This document shows positions 1 to 9,197 of a DNA stretch of 37,512 nt, piece after piece. A model generated the notes under the pieces. It was not told the DNA's origin and made no database searches. It was given only the letters and a program-made list of their open reading frames with translations. Source of the DNA: Candidatus Pelagibacterales bacterium (GTDB taxonomy: Bacteria; Pseudomonadota; Alphaproteobacteria; Pelagibacterales; AG-422-B15); assembly GCA_029242795.1 (NCBI GenBank), contig JAQWTH010000003.1, positions 1-37,512 of the forward strand. The letters are read 5' to 3'. Each line of letters opens with the position of its first letter. The stretch's first letter is position 1. The position numbers and the translations under genes are program-made.

Positions 1-374
<374 letters not shown>

Positions 375-624
375 AAAAATGACGCACACAAATTATTGGC
401 GGTGTTACATAAAATTAATTACATAACCCAATAGACGTGTACGGTTATTCTGTACTGCGAAATTACCGCCCACGTTTCTCTTTCAATTTACTTTTCCAAC
501 AGCATAAAAGCGCACAAATTCCCTCATCTTTTTATCAAAAAAAGAAAAATAAGATTGCTATTATTTTAAAGCCAAAAACATGACTATGTGCCGCAAGTTC
601 AGAAGCATCACCGAACAAGGGTGA
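375..624 (-). other. 16S rRNA leader (5' external transcribed spacer)
   Basis: This stretch lies between the proposed rrn promoter and the mature 16S 5' end and contains no convincing ORF. On the minus strand it holds GAAAGAGAAACGTGGGCGG, which looks like the purine-rich leader segment often seen before alphaproteobacterial 16S genes (from memory, not checked). It also holds a pair of complementary hexamers, GGCGGT and ACCGCC (about 400-405 and 465-470), that could form part of a processing stem. An antitermination boxA is expected here, but I cannot point to one with certainty. Confidence 0.5.
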
Positions 625-629
625 GGTGC

Positions 630-657
630 TTTTTAACGGATAACCGCCATAAGTCAA
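630..657 (-). promoter_or_regulatory. Probable rRNA operon promoter
   Basis: On the minus strand a -35 box TTGACT (652-657) is followed by a 16-bp spacer and a -10 box TAAAAA (630-635). Immediately downstream comes GCACCTCACC, which resembles the GC-rich discriminator of strong, stringently controlled rRNA promoters (compare GCGCCACC of E. coli rrnB P1). Initiation near 622-624 would give a leader of about 250 nt. The call rests on motif match and position only. Confidence 0.5.
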
Positions 658-779
658 GCAACATACGCAAAAAATGGCTCTAATTTGGGATTAAATAGGG
701 ATAATAAAACCTATATTTTTCAATTACTTAATTAAATTTAAAATTAATAAATAATCTTTTTAGTATTTTATTTGAAATT

Positions 780-2078
780 ATGTATACCAAAAAATTAATT
801 ATGATGTTTTTTTTCAAAAAAAGAACGACTCTATTTATTGCCATTCTTCTTCTTGGTGTAATCGGTTGCGCATTTTTATTAAGTTACAATTTTTCCGAAA
901 ATATTAATTCAGACACAAGCAATATTAATGATGGAAACCAAACATTAATATTTGCTAATAGTAAAGAATCTCTTGAAATTTCTTACAAGTATCAAGAGGT
1001 CTATTTTATTAAAGACGGTCAGACATTCTCAAGTTTTCTTGATCAGTTTAATTTAAATATTAATGAAAAAGTAAAAGTAATAAATTTAGTATCAAAAGAA
1101 ATTGATTTAAAAAAAATTAGAATTGGAACTAAAATCGAAATTAATTCTAATAAAATAAATGATAAAAAAGATATTGATTATATAATCATTTACCCAAGTA
1201 AAGAACGCAGTATATACATCGATTTTGACTTAGATGAAATTAAGCTTAAGGTTAATAAACTTAAAATCTTTAAAAGCTCAAAATTCGTTGAAGTTGATGT
1301 TAACAATAGTATTTTTCAATCAATGACTGCGAAAAAGATTCCAGAAAATATTATAATGGAATTCATAAAACTCTTTAGTTTTGATATTGATTTCCAGAGG
1401 GATATTAGAAAAGAAAATATACTCACTTTATATTTTGATTATTACAAAGATGAAAAACAAAACTATGTTAAGTCAGATGTAATCAATTTTGCTAAAATAA
1501 AGCTCCATAATCAATCGTTTGAATTATATCGTTTTACCAATGATAAAGGAGAGCTTATAGATTATTTTGACTCAAATGGTAAAAGCGCAACTAAAGCTCT
1601 AATGAAGACACCAATTAATGGAGCCAGACTTTCTTCAGCCTATGGAATGCGAAAGCACCCAATTCTAGGATATAACCGATTACATCAAGGGGTAGATTTC
1701 GCTGCTCCGTCTGGAACACCTATTATGGCAGCTGGAACTGGTCGAATTGAAGTTATTGGAACTAATGGTGGTGCCGGAAAATACATAAGAATAAAACATT
1801 TAAATGGTTATAAAACTGCATACGCCCATCTAAATTCATATGCCTCAGGAATGAGTAAGGGTGTTAAAGTACGTCAAGGTCAAACAATTGGATTTGTTGG
1901 TTCAACTGGTTTATCTACTGGTCCTCATTTGCATTACGAAGTTTGGTTTAATAATAAGAAAATAAATCCTATGACTATGAGGCTTCCATCTGGAATAAAA
2001 TTGAATGATAGTCAGTTAGAGAAATTTATAGAAGTTAAGAAAAGAATAGACTTAGAAATAAATAATGAAACTAATTGA
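780..2078 (+). CDS. M23 family murein DD-endopeptidase (MepM/NlpD-like)
   Basis: Predicted envelope metallopeptidase of 432 residues. It has a basic N-terminus and one hydrophobic segment (about residues 16-35), suggesting a signal anchor or uncleaved signal. A poorly conserved region of about 240 residues follows, then a complete C-terminal peptidase_M23 (LytM) domain from about residue 280. The zinc ligands are visible as HxxxD (H302, D306) and HLH (H383, H385), with another conserved His at 350 in AYAHLNS. The family cleaves peptide cross-links in peptidoglycan during growth or division, and all expected catalytic residues are present. The start may instead be Met8 or Met9, because upstream DNA is very AT-rich and shows no clear ribosome binding site. 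The gene is single, reads away from the rRNA operon, and its stop overlaps the convergent DUF4167 gene by 8 bp. Confidence 0.9.
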   Translation: MYTKKLIMMFFFKKRTTLFIAILLLGVIGCAFLLSYNFSENINSDTSNINDGNQTLIFANSKESLEISYKYQEVYFIKDGQTFSSFLDQFNLNINEKVKVINLVSKEIDLKKIRIGTKIEINSNKINDKKDIDYIIIYPSKERSIYIDFDLDEIKLKVNKLKIFKSSKFVEVDVNNSIFQSMTAKKIPENIIMEFIKLFSFDIDFQRDIRKENILTLYFDYYKDEKQNYVKSDVINFAKIKLHNQSFELYRFTNDKGELIDYFDSNGKSATKALMKTPINGARLSSAYGMRKHPILGYNRLHQGVDFAAPSGTPIMAAGTGRIEVIGTNGGAGKYIRIKHLNGYKTAYAHLNSYASGMSKGVKVRQGQTIGFVGSTGLSTGPHLHYEVWFNNKKINPMTMRLPSGIKLNDSQLEKFIEVKKRIDLEINNETN

Positions 2079-2439
2079 TAGATTTAGACTCTTCTGTGTC
2101 TTCGCTTATTTCTTTTGATTTTTCTTTTGGAGACACTGCATTATTAGACACATCTATTTTATGAGATCCATTAGCTTTTCCATTTGAACTTTCGTTTGTA
2201 CGAGCATTTCTCTCGTTTATCATTCGACCATAGTGCTCAGCATGTTGGAGGTAATTTTCAGCTCCTACATAATCTCCTGAAGAAGTGGCGTCCTTAGCCA
2301 AGTTTTTATACTTCTCTAATACAGTAGACAAACTTCCGGTAACTCTTGAACTATTGTTCATGGAGCCATTACCAAAGCTCTCATTGCTATTTCTATGATT
2401 GTTTGCTCTTTTAAAAGGAGCTCTTTTTTTATATTTCAC
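2071..2439 (-). CDS. DUF4167 domain protein
   Basis: A small basic protein of about 122 residues with the DUF4167 signature of Alphaproteobacteria: an Arg/Asn-rich N-terminus (KRAPFKRANNHRN) followed by a helical segment, EKYKNLAKDA...GDYVGAENYLQHAEHYGRMI. The rest is a low-complexity, charged tail. Function is unknown; the Arg-rich N-terminus suggests nucleic-acid binding, which is inference. It lies downstream of prmC on the same strand, as in many alphaproteobacteria. No ATG is available upstream of the conserved part. GTG at 2439 gives a start typical of the family (MKYKKRAPFKR). A TTG at 2478 would add 13 hydrophobic residues that do not look like the family. The stop overlaps the convergent M23 gene by 8 bp. 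Confidence 0.8.
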   Translation of the reverse strand: MKYKKRAPFKRANNHRNSNESFGNGSMNNSSRVTGSLSTVLEKYKNLAKDATSSGDYVGAENYLQHAEHYGRMINERNARTNESSNGKANGSHKIDVSNNAVSPKEKSKEISEDTEESKSIN

Positions 2440-2536
2440 TTTAGAAAAAAAATCCTGTAATTTTGGAAAATAGAACAATTTAAAATTGTAAACAGCGTTA
2501 AAATAGTCTTAGACATAAAAATAATCAAGTATTTAA

Positions 2537-3379
2537 TTAATTCATCTTAGCAACAATGCAACGAGGTCTATTAGTTAAATCATTTTCAGCCGCTAATACT
2601 GAAAAGTCGTTATCTTTCAATATATTAGATACTAAGAAATGATCCCTATAATCAATTTCAAAAAATACATAACAATTCTTGTTATTAGTTAATTTAATAT
2701 TGCTAATAATTTTTCCATAACAATCTTTAGTACCTTTTTTTGGAAATAAAGCTAAATGTGGTTCAAAATTAATTACCTCTTTAGTGATTTCATTTAATTC
2801 ATTTTTGGGTACATATGGTGGATTACAAATGATTATATCAAATCCTTTTGTATTATAAGTAAAAAAATCATGGATAATAAATGAGAGATTCAAATCATTA
2901 TTAATATATTTTTTATTTTTATTAGCAATTGAAATTGCATTTTTAGAAATATCAATACCAGTACCTTGACTATTCTTAAACTCTTCTAAAATTGAAATTA
3001 TTAGACAGCCAGAACCTGTACCAAGATCAAGAAAATTTAAATTTTCATCTTGAGGTAAATATTTTAATACACTTTCTATCAAAGCTTCAGAGTCTGGTCT
3101 TGGTATAAGTGTATCTTTTGAAACAGAAAAAGTATTTTTCCAAAAATCTTTCTGTCCAGTGATATGGGCTATTGGCTCATGATTCATCCTCCTAAGAATT
3201 TTAAGCTTATAAGACTCAAAATCTTTTAGAGAAATATAGTGATTTAGTGATTTTATAAAATCTTCATCATTAAAATCTAATTGATTTTTTATTAATAATT
3301 TTGCATCTAACTTTGATTGACTTAAGCCAGAGGAAGATAGAGCCCTCGTCCCATAATTTAAAGCCTCGGAAATGATCAC
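2537..3379 (-). CDS. prmC: Peptide chain release factor N5-glutamine methyltransferase
   Basis: PrmC/HemK methylates the glutamine of the GGQ motif in release factors RF1 and RF2, using S-adenosylmethionine, and so speeds translation termination. The 280-residue protein has a helical N-terminal domain (about 1-90) and a Rossmann-type methyltransferase domain. The latter carries the SAM-binding loop DLGTGSGCL (about 118-126) and the catalytic NPPY tetrapeptide (in ICNPPYVPK). The start is GTG, whose last two bases form part of the prfA stop (GTGA, 4-bp overlap). This implies translational coupling with its own substrate's gene, a conserved prfA-prmC order. Confidence 0.95.
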   Translation of the reverse strand: MIISEALNYGTRALSSSGLSQSKLDAKLLIKNQLDFNDEDFIKSLNHYISLKDFESYKLKILRRMNHEPIAHITGQKDFWKNTFSVSKDTLIPRPDSEALIESVLKYLPQDENLNFLDLGTGSGCLIISILEEFKNSQGTGIDISKNAISIANKNKKYINNDLNLSFIIHDFFTYNTKGFDIIICNPPYVPKNELNEITKEVINFEPHLALFPKKGTKDCYGKIISNIKLTNNKNCYVFFEIDYRDHFLVSNILKDNDFSVLAAENDLTNRPRCIVAKMN

Positions 3380-4431
3380 GTTAAATCTCCCTGAGCTGCA
3401 ATATTTAAATTAGAAATGATTTCATCTAAACCATCAGCATTTAAAATTTGTTCTAATTTATATAGTGTTAAATTTATTCTATGGTCAGTTACTCTTCCTT
3501 GTGGAAAATTATATGTCCTAATTCGTTCTGATCTATCACCAGAACCAATCTGAGACTTGCGCTTGTCAGCTCTTTCGTCTGCTTGTTTTTTTCGCTCATA
3601 ATCATAAAGTCTCGTTTTTAGAACGATCATTGCTTTTGCTCTATTTTTGTGTTGTGATTTTTCATCTTGTTGTTGAACAACGATACCTGAAGGTAAATGA
3701 GTAATTCTAACAGCACTATCAGTGGTATTTACTGACTGTCCTCCAGGTCCACTGGACCTAAAAACATCTACTCTTAAATCTTTTTCTTCTATCTCAATAT
3801 CAACATCATCTGCTTCTGGTAAGACAACCACACTTGCTGCAGAAGTATGGATTCTCCCCTGAGATTCAGTTTCAGGCACTCTTTGAACTCGGTGAACTCC
3901 CGACTCATATTTTAAAAGAGAATAAACACTTTTTCCTGAAATCTTAATTGTGCTTTCTTTTATTCCCCCGTGGTCCGAGTCAGAAATAGATATGATTTCA
4001 AATTTCCATTTTAAGTTTTCAGAAAACTTTTGATACATCCTAAATAAGTCACCCGCAAACAGAGCAGCCTCATCCCCTCCTGTACCTGCCCTTATTTCAA
4101 GAATTACATTCTTTTCATCCAGAGGATCTTTTGGAATTAGGGCGGCCTTGAGATTTCTCTCACTTATTTCATATTTTTCTTGAGATTCTTGTAATTCTTT
4201 TTTTGCAATAGATGAGATTTCTTCATCATTTTCATTAATGAGTTCATTTAAATCTGAGATCTCATTTTGAATACTTTGATATTCTTTTATACTCTCAATA
4301 ATTGGCTTTAAATCTGAATATTCTTTTGAAATTTTGATATATTCTTCCTTATCACTTATTGAAGCATTTAATTGATCCTCAAGAATCTTATAACGATCAA
4401 TAAATTTATTTAATTCGTCAGTTTTTATCAT
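3376..4431 (-). CDS. prfA: Peptide chain release factor 1
   Basis: RF1 recognises UAA and UAG in the ribosomal A site and triggers peptide release. The protein is about 351 residues from the ATG at 4431, the usual RF1 size. It has an N-terminal coiled-coil domain, then the codon-recognition region with the PxT-type tripeptide ([15 protein letters not shown]), then [17 protein letters not shown]. The GGQ glutamine is residue 232. PET in place of the commoner PAT is conservative and still RF1 type (RF2 has SPF). An upstream in-frame TTG at 4452 would add seven residues, but ATG fits the family N-terminus ([18 protein letters not shown]) better. It overlaps ispG by 14 bp and prmC by 4 bp. Confidence 0.95.
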   Translation of the reverse strand: MIKTDELNKFIDRYKILEDQLNASISDKEEYIKISKEYSDLKPIIESIKEYQSIQNEISDLNELINENDEEISSIAKKELQESQEKYEISERNLKAALIPKDPLDEKNVILEIRAGTGGDEAALFAGDLFRMYQKFSENLKWKFEIISISDSDHGGIKESTIKISGKSVYSLLKYESGVHRVQRVPETESQGRIHTSAASVVVLPEADDVDIEIEEKDLRVDVFRSSGPGGQSVNTTDSAVRITHLPSGIVVQQQDEKSQHKNRAKAMIVLKTRLYDYERKKQADERADKRKSQIGSGDRSERIRTYNFPQGRVTDHRINLTLYKLEQILNADGLDEIISNLNIAAQGDLT

Positions 4432-5512
4432 TTTTCGAAATCTTATCCTCAACTAATTGAACAATGTGATCGACAATATCTGAGTTATTAATTTTATGAT
4501 CCGCCACTCCGGAAAGATAAACCATATTTGTATCTTTGCCCCCACCGGTTAGACCAATCTCACTTTTTAATGCCTCACCTGGACCATTAACGACGCAGCC
4601 TATAATAGAAATTGTGAGCGGCTCTTTAATATGACTTAATTTTTGTTCTAAAATCTTAACAGTGTCTATAACAGGAAACCCCTGTCTTGCGCACGAAGGG
4701 CAAGATACAATCTTTACACCCCTGGTTCTTAAATCAAGACTTTTAAGTATTTCAAAACCTACTTTAACTTCTTCTACTGGATTGTCTGTAAGGGAGATTC
4801 TTATTGTGTCACCAATTCCGTCCATTAGTAATTGACCTAAGCTGATTGCAGACTTGATTGAACCACTCAGATATGTACCAGCCTCAGTTAACCCAAGGTG
4901 AAAAGGATAATCACATTTTTCCGATAATTTTTTATATGCTTTTACTGTTGTATGAATATTTGAAGCTTTAACACTAATCTTAAAATTATTGAAATTATTT
5001 TCTTCTAGAAGTTGAATATTTTCTAATGCGCTTTCAACCATTGCATCAGAACAAGGTTCTTTATATTTATTAAGAATTTTTTCAGATAATGATCCGGCGT
5101 TTACACCAATCCTCATACTTATATCATTTGACTTAGCTGCAGAAATGACTTCTTTTATTTTTTCAGGACCTATATTCCCTGGATTTATTCTTAAACATGA
5201 AGCACCTGAGTCTGCTGCTTCAAGCGCTCTCTTATAATGAAAATGTATATCTGCAACTATTGGAACAGAAACTTGATCAATAATTTCTTTAAGAGCTAAA
5301 GATGATTTTTCAGTTGGACATGATACTCTAACAATATCTACTCCTTCATTCTCAAGATCGATAATTTGTGCAACTGTTGCATCTATATCTTCTGTAATAG
5401 TATTAGTCATCGATTGAACAGAAATTGGTGAGTTTCCTCCAACTTCTAATTTTCCAATACGTACAATTTTTGTTTTTCTTCGTGAATAAGTATTATCAGT
5501 ATTGTATGTCAT
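4418..5512 (-). CDS. ispG: 4-hydroxy-3-methylbut-2-en-1-yl diphosphate synthase
   Basis: IspG catalyses the penultimate step of the methylerythritol phosphate (MEP) route: reductive dehydration of MEcPP to HMBPP with a [4Fe-4S] cluster. The protein is 364 residues: a TIM-barrel N-terminal part ([15 protein letters not shown], then DIVRVSCPT and VADIHFHYK) and a C-terminal cluster domain. That domain carries the ligands CPSC (in [11 protein letters not shown]) and GCVVNGPGE, with the conserved Glu after NGPG. It lacks the large insertion of plant and chlamydial forms. It overlaps prfA by 14 bp. Its presence indicates MEP-derived isoprenoids. Confidence 0.97.
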   Translation of the reverse strand: MTYNTDNTYSRRKTKIVRIGKLEVGGNSPISVQSMTNTITEDIDATVAQIIDLENEGVDIVRVSCPTEKSSLALKEIIDQVSVPIVADIHFHYKRALEAADSGASCLRINPGNIGPEKIKEVISAAKSNDISMRIGVNAGSLSEKILNKYKEPCSDAMVESALENIQLLEENNFNNFKISVKASNIHTTVKAYKKLSEKCDYPFHLGLTEAGTYLSGSIKSAISLGQLLMDGIGDTIRISLTDNPVEEVKVGFEILKSLDLRTRGVKIVSCPSCARQGFPVIDTVKILEQKLSHIKEPLTISIIGCVVNGPGEALKSEIGLTGGGKDTNMVYLSGVADHKINNSDIVDHIVQLVEDKISKNDKN

Positions 5513-5550
5513 AAATTATTAATAATTTCCTCTTATGAGAAAATTGTTTC

Positions 5551-6789
5551 TTAAGGCTTATCTAATTCAAAAACATCATGTAGTGCATTGACTGCATCAT
5601 TGGTTTTTGACTTTTCAATAAGAACACTAACCTTAATTTCTGAAGTTGATATTACCTCTATATTAATGCCTTGTGCAGATAGACATTCAAACATTTTTGC
5701 TGCTATACCAGGCTGATTTCTCATTCCTGATCCTATAATTGAAACCTTAGACAAGTTATCTTCACTAAGAACTTGTAAAAAATTCATCTCACTTTTCAAT
5801 GACGAAATTACATCTAAAGATTTATTCAAGTCAGACATTGGAACTGTAAAAGTCATATTTGTTTTTTTTCTCTCAATGAAATTATTCTGCACGATCATAT
5901 CAACATTAATTGATTGATTTGATAGAGATCTAAATATTTTAGCGGCAATTCCAGGCTGATCAACCAAATCGATTATTGTTATCTTTGCCTCATCTTTTGA
6001 ATATGCAACTCCTGTTACTGCTTTTGCTTGATTTTCATCTACATCAAAAGATATTTGAGTCCCTTCTTGATCAGGAGAAAAAGTTGATCTTACTTGAACA
6101 TTGACGTTTTCAATCATTGCTGATTCAACTGAAGAGGTTTGTAATACTTTTGCCCCCTGAGAAGCCATTTCTATCATTTCTTCATATGAAATTTTATCTA
6201 ACTTTTTTACTTTATCTGTCATTTTTGGATCTGATGTATAAACGCCATCAACATCTGTATAAATATCACAACGATCCGCTTTTAATGATGAAGCTAAAAA
6301 AACAGCAGTATTATCTGATCCACCTCTTCCAATTGTAGTGATACGAGAATCAGATGATAAACCTTGAAATCCAGCTAAAACAGAAACCTTTCTTTCTTTA
6401 AAGCATTCATTAATTTTATCAGGAATAATTTTTCTTATATTAGCATTACGATGTGGTCCGTTTGTAATTATTGGAAGTTGCCACCCTAACCATGATGTTG
6501 CAGGTACACCAATCTCATTAAGAGCCAATGACATTAGACCTGAAGTTACTTGTTCACCAGAAGAAACAACGACATCATATTCAGCATTAAATTCTCCCGT
6601 GTCAGATTTAGAGCTATGAAAATCATTAACGTAATTAATTAAATTATTTGTAGTTCCTGCCATGGCTGAAACTACAACAGCAATACTATGACCATTATCA
6701 TACTCTTTTTTAACAATTTTAGCGGCTGACTTAATTAGTTCTGTCGAAGCAACTGAAGTACCCCCAAATTTTAATACTAGTGTGGACAT
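5551..6789 (-). CDS. lysC: Aspartate kinase
   Basis: Phosphorylates L-aspartate, the first step to lysine, threonine, methionine and diaminopimelate. The 412-residue protein opens with the kinase motif KFGGTSV (residues 7-13). It continues with the amino-acid kinase fold (VVVSAMAGTTN, GRGGSDNTAVFLA, CDIYTDVDGVYTSDP) and ends in two ACT domains, roughly 263-335 and 343-405, typical of monofunctional class II aspartokinases under allosteric amino-acid feedback. GEQVTSGLMS and the SQGAKVLQ segment are also present. It starts with ATG and is divergent from ubiG, with a 112-bp shared upstream region. In many alphaproteobacteria lysC and ubiG are likewise divergent neighbours. Confidence 0.97.
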   Translation of the reverse strand: MSTLVLKFGGTSVASTELIKSAAKIVKKEYDNGHSIAVVVSAMAGTTNNLINYVNDFHSSKSDTGEFNAEYDVVVSSGEQVTSGLMSLALNEIGVPATSWLGWQLPIITNGPHRNANIRKIIPDKINECFKERKVSVLAGFQGLSSDSRITTIGRGGSDNTAVFLASSLKADRCDIYTDVDGVYTSDPKMTDKVKKLDKISYEEMIEMASQGAKVLQTSSVESAMIENVNVQVRSTFSPDQEGTQISFDVDENQAKAVTGVAYSKDEAKITIIDLVDQPGIAAKIFRSLSNQSINVDMIVQNNFIERKKTNMTFTVPMSDLNKSLDVISSLKSEMNFLQVLSEDNLSKVSIIGSGMRNQPGIAAKMFECLSAQGINIEVISTSEIKVSVLIEKSKTNDAVNALHDVFELDKP

Positions 6790-6901
6790 TTTTTAGTTTA
6801 CGATTAAATAAGTTTATAATCTGATAAGCTTACAATAGTTTTTAGTTGCTTTAGGATTACTTTATATAGGTATTTTAATCAAGTATAAGTTTGGCTTTAA
6901 A

Positions 6902-7636
6902 ATGGAACACAGCAGCATAAATCCCCAAGAAGTAAAGAAATTTACTGAGCTTGCTAATGAATGGTGGAAGCCTAATGGTAAATTTAAAACTCTGCACAAA
7001 TTTAATCCATCAAGGCTAGATTTTATCATCAGAAATATAAAATTAAACTTTTCCATATCAAATAATATAAAACAAAGACCACTTGAGGGGCTATCAATTT
7101 TAGATATTGGATGTGGCGGTGGCTTATTATGTGAACCTTTGTCAAGACTCGGTGCAAATGTAACCGGAATTGACGCATCAAAACAAAATATCGAAGCCGC
7201 ATCAATACATGCAAAAAATAATAATCTAAATATTAATTATATCCATACCACAGTTGAGGAGTTAGACATTAAAGGAAGTTTTGACACCATACTAAACATG
7301 GAAGTTGTCGAACACGTAAATAATCAAAAAGTATTTATAAAAAGAAGTTGTGAACTATTGAATAAAAATGGACTTATATTTGTTGCTACATTAAATAAAA
7401 CTTTATTCTCACTTATTTTTGCAAAATATACTGCAGAATACATACTCAATTTCTTACCGAGAGGAACACATGACTGGAATAAATTTCTAACTCCTGAGGA
7501 AGTTTACTCATTTCTGATTCAAAATAATTGTGAAGTTATAGAATCTGCTGGTATAAATTTTAATCCACTCTTAAATAGTTGGAATGAGTCGAAAAGTATG
7601 AAAGCAAACTTTATTGTTACAGGTAAGAAAAATTAA
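6902..7636 (+). CDS. ubiG: Ubiquinone biosynthesis O-methyltransferase UbiG
   Basis: SAM-dependent enzyme that performs both O-methylations of the ubiquinone ring. The 244 residues show the UbiG-specific N-terminus (FTELANEWWKPNGKFKTLHKFNP, with RLDFI following). The SAM loop is DIGCGGGLLCEPLSRLGANVTGIDAS, of which DIGCGGG is the glycine-rich motif I. The later segments MEVVEHV and PRGTHDWNKFLTPEE are diagnostic for the family. The stop codon shares the palindrome TTAA (7633-7636) with the stop of the convergent DUF1178 gene. Confidence 0.96.
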   Translation: MEHSSINPQEVKKFTELANEWWKPNGKFKTLHKFNPSRLDFIIRNIKLNFSISNNIKQRPLEGLSILDIGCGGGLLCEPLSRLGANVTGIDASKQNIEAASIHAKNNNLNINYIHTTVEELDIKGSFDTILNMEVVEHVNNQKVFIKRSCELLNKNGLIFVATLNKTLFSLIFAKYTAEYILNFLPRGTHDWNKFLTPEEVYSFLIQNNCEVIESAGINFNPLLNSWNESKSMKANFIVTGKKN

Positions 7637-8052
7637 TTTTCTTTTTCTTCTATCCATGGAATTGTTGCAACATCAATTCCTTCATCTTGTAAATCTTTAA
7701 CATCTTCTTTCGAAGCAGTTCCATATATTGGTTTCTTTTTTAACTTGTCATAATGAATCCGTCTTGCTTCATAAGTAAAATTATCACCAACGTACTCAGC
7801 ATTTTTTTCAACAAAACTTTGAACATCTTTAATTTTTGATCTCAGCTCATTCATAACTTTATTTTTATTAATATCTGAGCTTTTATTTAATGAAACATTA
7901 GGAGCTGAAAGACCTTTTTTTACATTTGTGGAGCCGCACCGAGTGCACTCAACAAGACTTTTTTTAATTTGAGTTTGACAAGAAGAATGAGTATCAAACC
8001 AACCCTCAAACTCATTGGAACAGTCGTTACATAAAATATTTAGAACAATCAT
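7633..8052 (-). CDS. DUF1178 family protein (zinc-ribbon-like)
   Basis: A 139-residue protein with an N-terminal region of the DUF1178 family: two Cys pairs, CNDC (residues 8-11) and CTRC (36-39), resembling a zinc ribbon, with EGWFDTHSSCQTQ between them and a helical C-terminus ending in acidic residues. Biochemical function is unknown. The order grxC, nitrilase, DUF1178 is recurrent in Alphaproteobacteria, so a shared transcript with the two upstream genes is likely. The gap to the nitrilase gene is 31 bp. Confidence 0.85.
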   Translation of the reverse strand: MIVLNILCNDCSNEFEGWFDTHSSCQTQIKKSLVECTRCGSTNVKKGLSAPNVSLNKSSDINKNKVMNELRSKIKDVQSFVEKNAEYVGDNFTYEARRIHYDKLKKKPIYGTASKEDVKDLQDEGIDVATIPWIEEKEN

Positions 8053-8083
8053 TTTATTTATATGGGTATGAATTCATTATTTT

Positions 8084-8899
8084 TCAATATCTCTCATCAA
8101 TATTCCAACTAGGAATCATTTTTTTTGCTTGAGTACTTAAGCTCTCATCGACTCTTGCGTAAATTATTCCCGGTTTAGATTTTGCTGAAGCAATAATCTT
8201 TCCCAGTGGATCAATTATAAGACTATGGCCGTAAGTACTTCTGTTAATTGAATTTTGCCCACATTGTGCTGGAGCAAAGATATATACGCCATTTTCAATA
8301 GCTCTTGATCTTAATAAAATTTCCCAATGTCTTTGGCCAGTGTATTTTGTAAAAGCTGATGGAATAGAAATGAATTTTGATCCCGCTTGTGAGAGTTTTC
8401 TAAATAGATTAGGAAATCTTAAATCATAGCATATGCTCATACCAATTTTTCCCCATGGTAAATTAGCCACTTTAATCTCTTTTCCTGATTCAAAAATTTC
8501 AGACTCATTATAAAATTCTTGATTTGATATTTTTACATCAAACATATGAATTTTATCATAAAATGAAACAACATTTCCATATTTATTAATTAAATAAGAT
8601 CGATTTCGTATTTTATTTTTTTTATCTAAAATTACTAATGATCCAATTAAAATCCAAATCTTATTTTTTTTTGAAATCTTTTTAATTGATTTTAAAAAAA
8701 TATCTTCTTCTTCAGGTTTTATAACATCTAAAAGATTTCTTTTCTTTAAGGACATTATATTTGAAGTTTCTGGTGTAATTATAAGTTCAGCTCTTTTTTC
8801 GATAGCTTTATAAATATATTTTATAAGATGACTCAAATTTTGATTTAAACATTGCTTAGTGTTTAGTTGTATACAAGCAACTTTAAATTTTTTACTCAT
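8084..8899 (-). CDS. Carbon-nitrogen hydrolase (nitrilase family, Nit1-like)
   Basis: A 271-residue member of the nitrilase superfamily. The Glu-Lys-Cys catalytic triad is visible: E44 in LIITPETSN, the Lys in FYDKIHMFD, and the Cys in GMSICYDLRFPNLFR. The C-terminal part contains RHWEILLRSRAIENG and the oligomer-contact region. The closest described subgroup is Nit1, which acts as deaminated glutathione amidase (2-oxoglutaramate-type omega-amidase repair). The adjoining glutaredoxin gene is consistent with a glutathione-related role, but the exact substrate is inference. It overlaps grxC by 8 bp. Confidence 0.88.
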   Translation of the reverse strand: MSKKFKVACIQLNTKQCLNQNLSHLIKYIYKAIEKRAELIITPETSNIMSLKKRNLLDVIKPEEEDIFLKSIKKISKKNKIWILIGSLVILDKKNKIRNRSYLINKYGNVVSFYDKIHMFDVKISNQEFYNESEIFESGKEIKVANLPWGKIGMSICYDLRFPNLFRKLSQAGSKFISIPSAFTKYTGQRHWEILLRSRAIENGVYIFAPAQCGQNSINRSTYGHSLIIDPLGKIIASAKSKPGIIYARVDESLSTQAKKMIPSWNIDERY

Positions 8900-9155
8900 T
8901 CAATAAAAGTAAATCTAATTCGCCTTTTTGAACAAGTTTGTTTAATTCATCAAAACCACCGACATGATGATCGTTCACAAAGATTTGTGGAACAGTTCTT
9001 TTTCCATTTGATTTCGATAGCATTTCATCTCTTTTTTCAGGAAAATTTTGAATATTTATCTCATTATAACTTAGATTCAGTTTTTCAAGCAGTTTTTTGG
9101 CTTGAACGCAATAGTTACAAAAGTTTGAGGAATAAACAATTATGTTGTTTGACAT
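8892..9155 (-). CDS. grxC: Glutaredoxin 3 (dithiol)
   Basis: An 87-residue thioredoxin-fold protein that reduces disulfides with glutathione. The active site is CNYC (C13, C16) rather than the common CPYC. The cis-proline segment RTVPQIFVNDHHVGG matches glutaredoxins, with the glutathione-binding TVP and GG-D motifs. It is the first gene of the grxC-nitrilase-DUF1178 group and diverges from the NDUFAF5-like gene across a 42-bp spacer with an A10 run and TA repeats that could hold overlapping -10 boxes. The Asn in place of Pro in the active site may shift redox potential; this is inference. Confidence 0.93.
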   Translation of the reverse strand: MSNNIIVYSSNFCNYCVQAKKLLEKLNLSYNEINIQNFPEKRDEMLSKSNGKRTVPQIFVNDHHVGGFDELNKLVQKGELDLLLLNE

Positions 9156-9197
9156 AGCTTCTTATATAATAAAAAAAAAATATATATAAGCAATAAA

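Noticed and set aside
602-635. Terminator-like hairpin followed by TTTTT on the plus strand
   Set aside because: No plus-strand gene lies upstream of it. It coincides with the rrn -10 box on the other strand, where the T run is simply the complement of TAAAAA.
4432-4452. Upstream TTG start for prfA (adds MRIRFRK)
   Set aside because: The ATG at 4431 gives the normal RF1 N-terminus and a smaller overlap with ispG.
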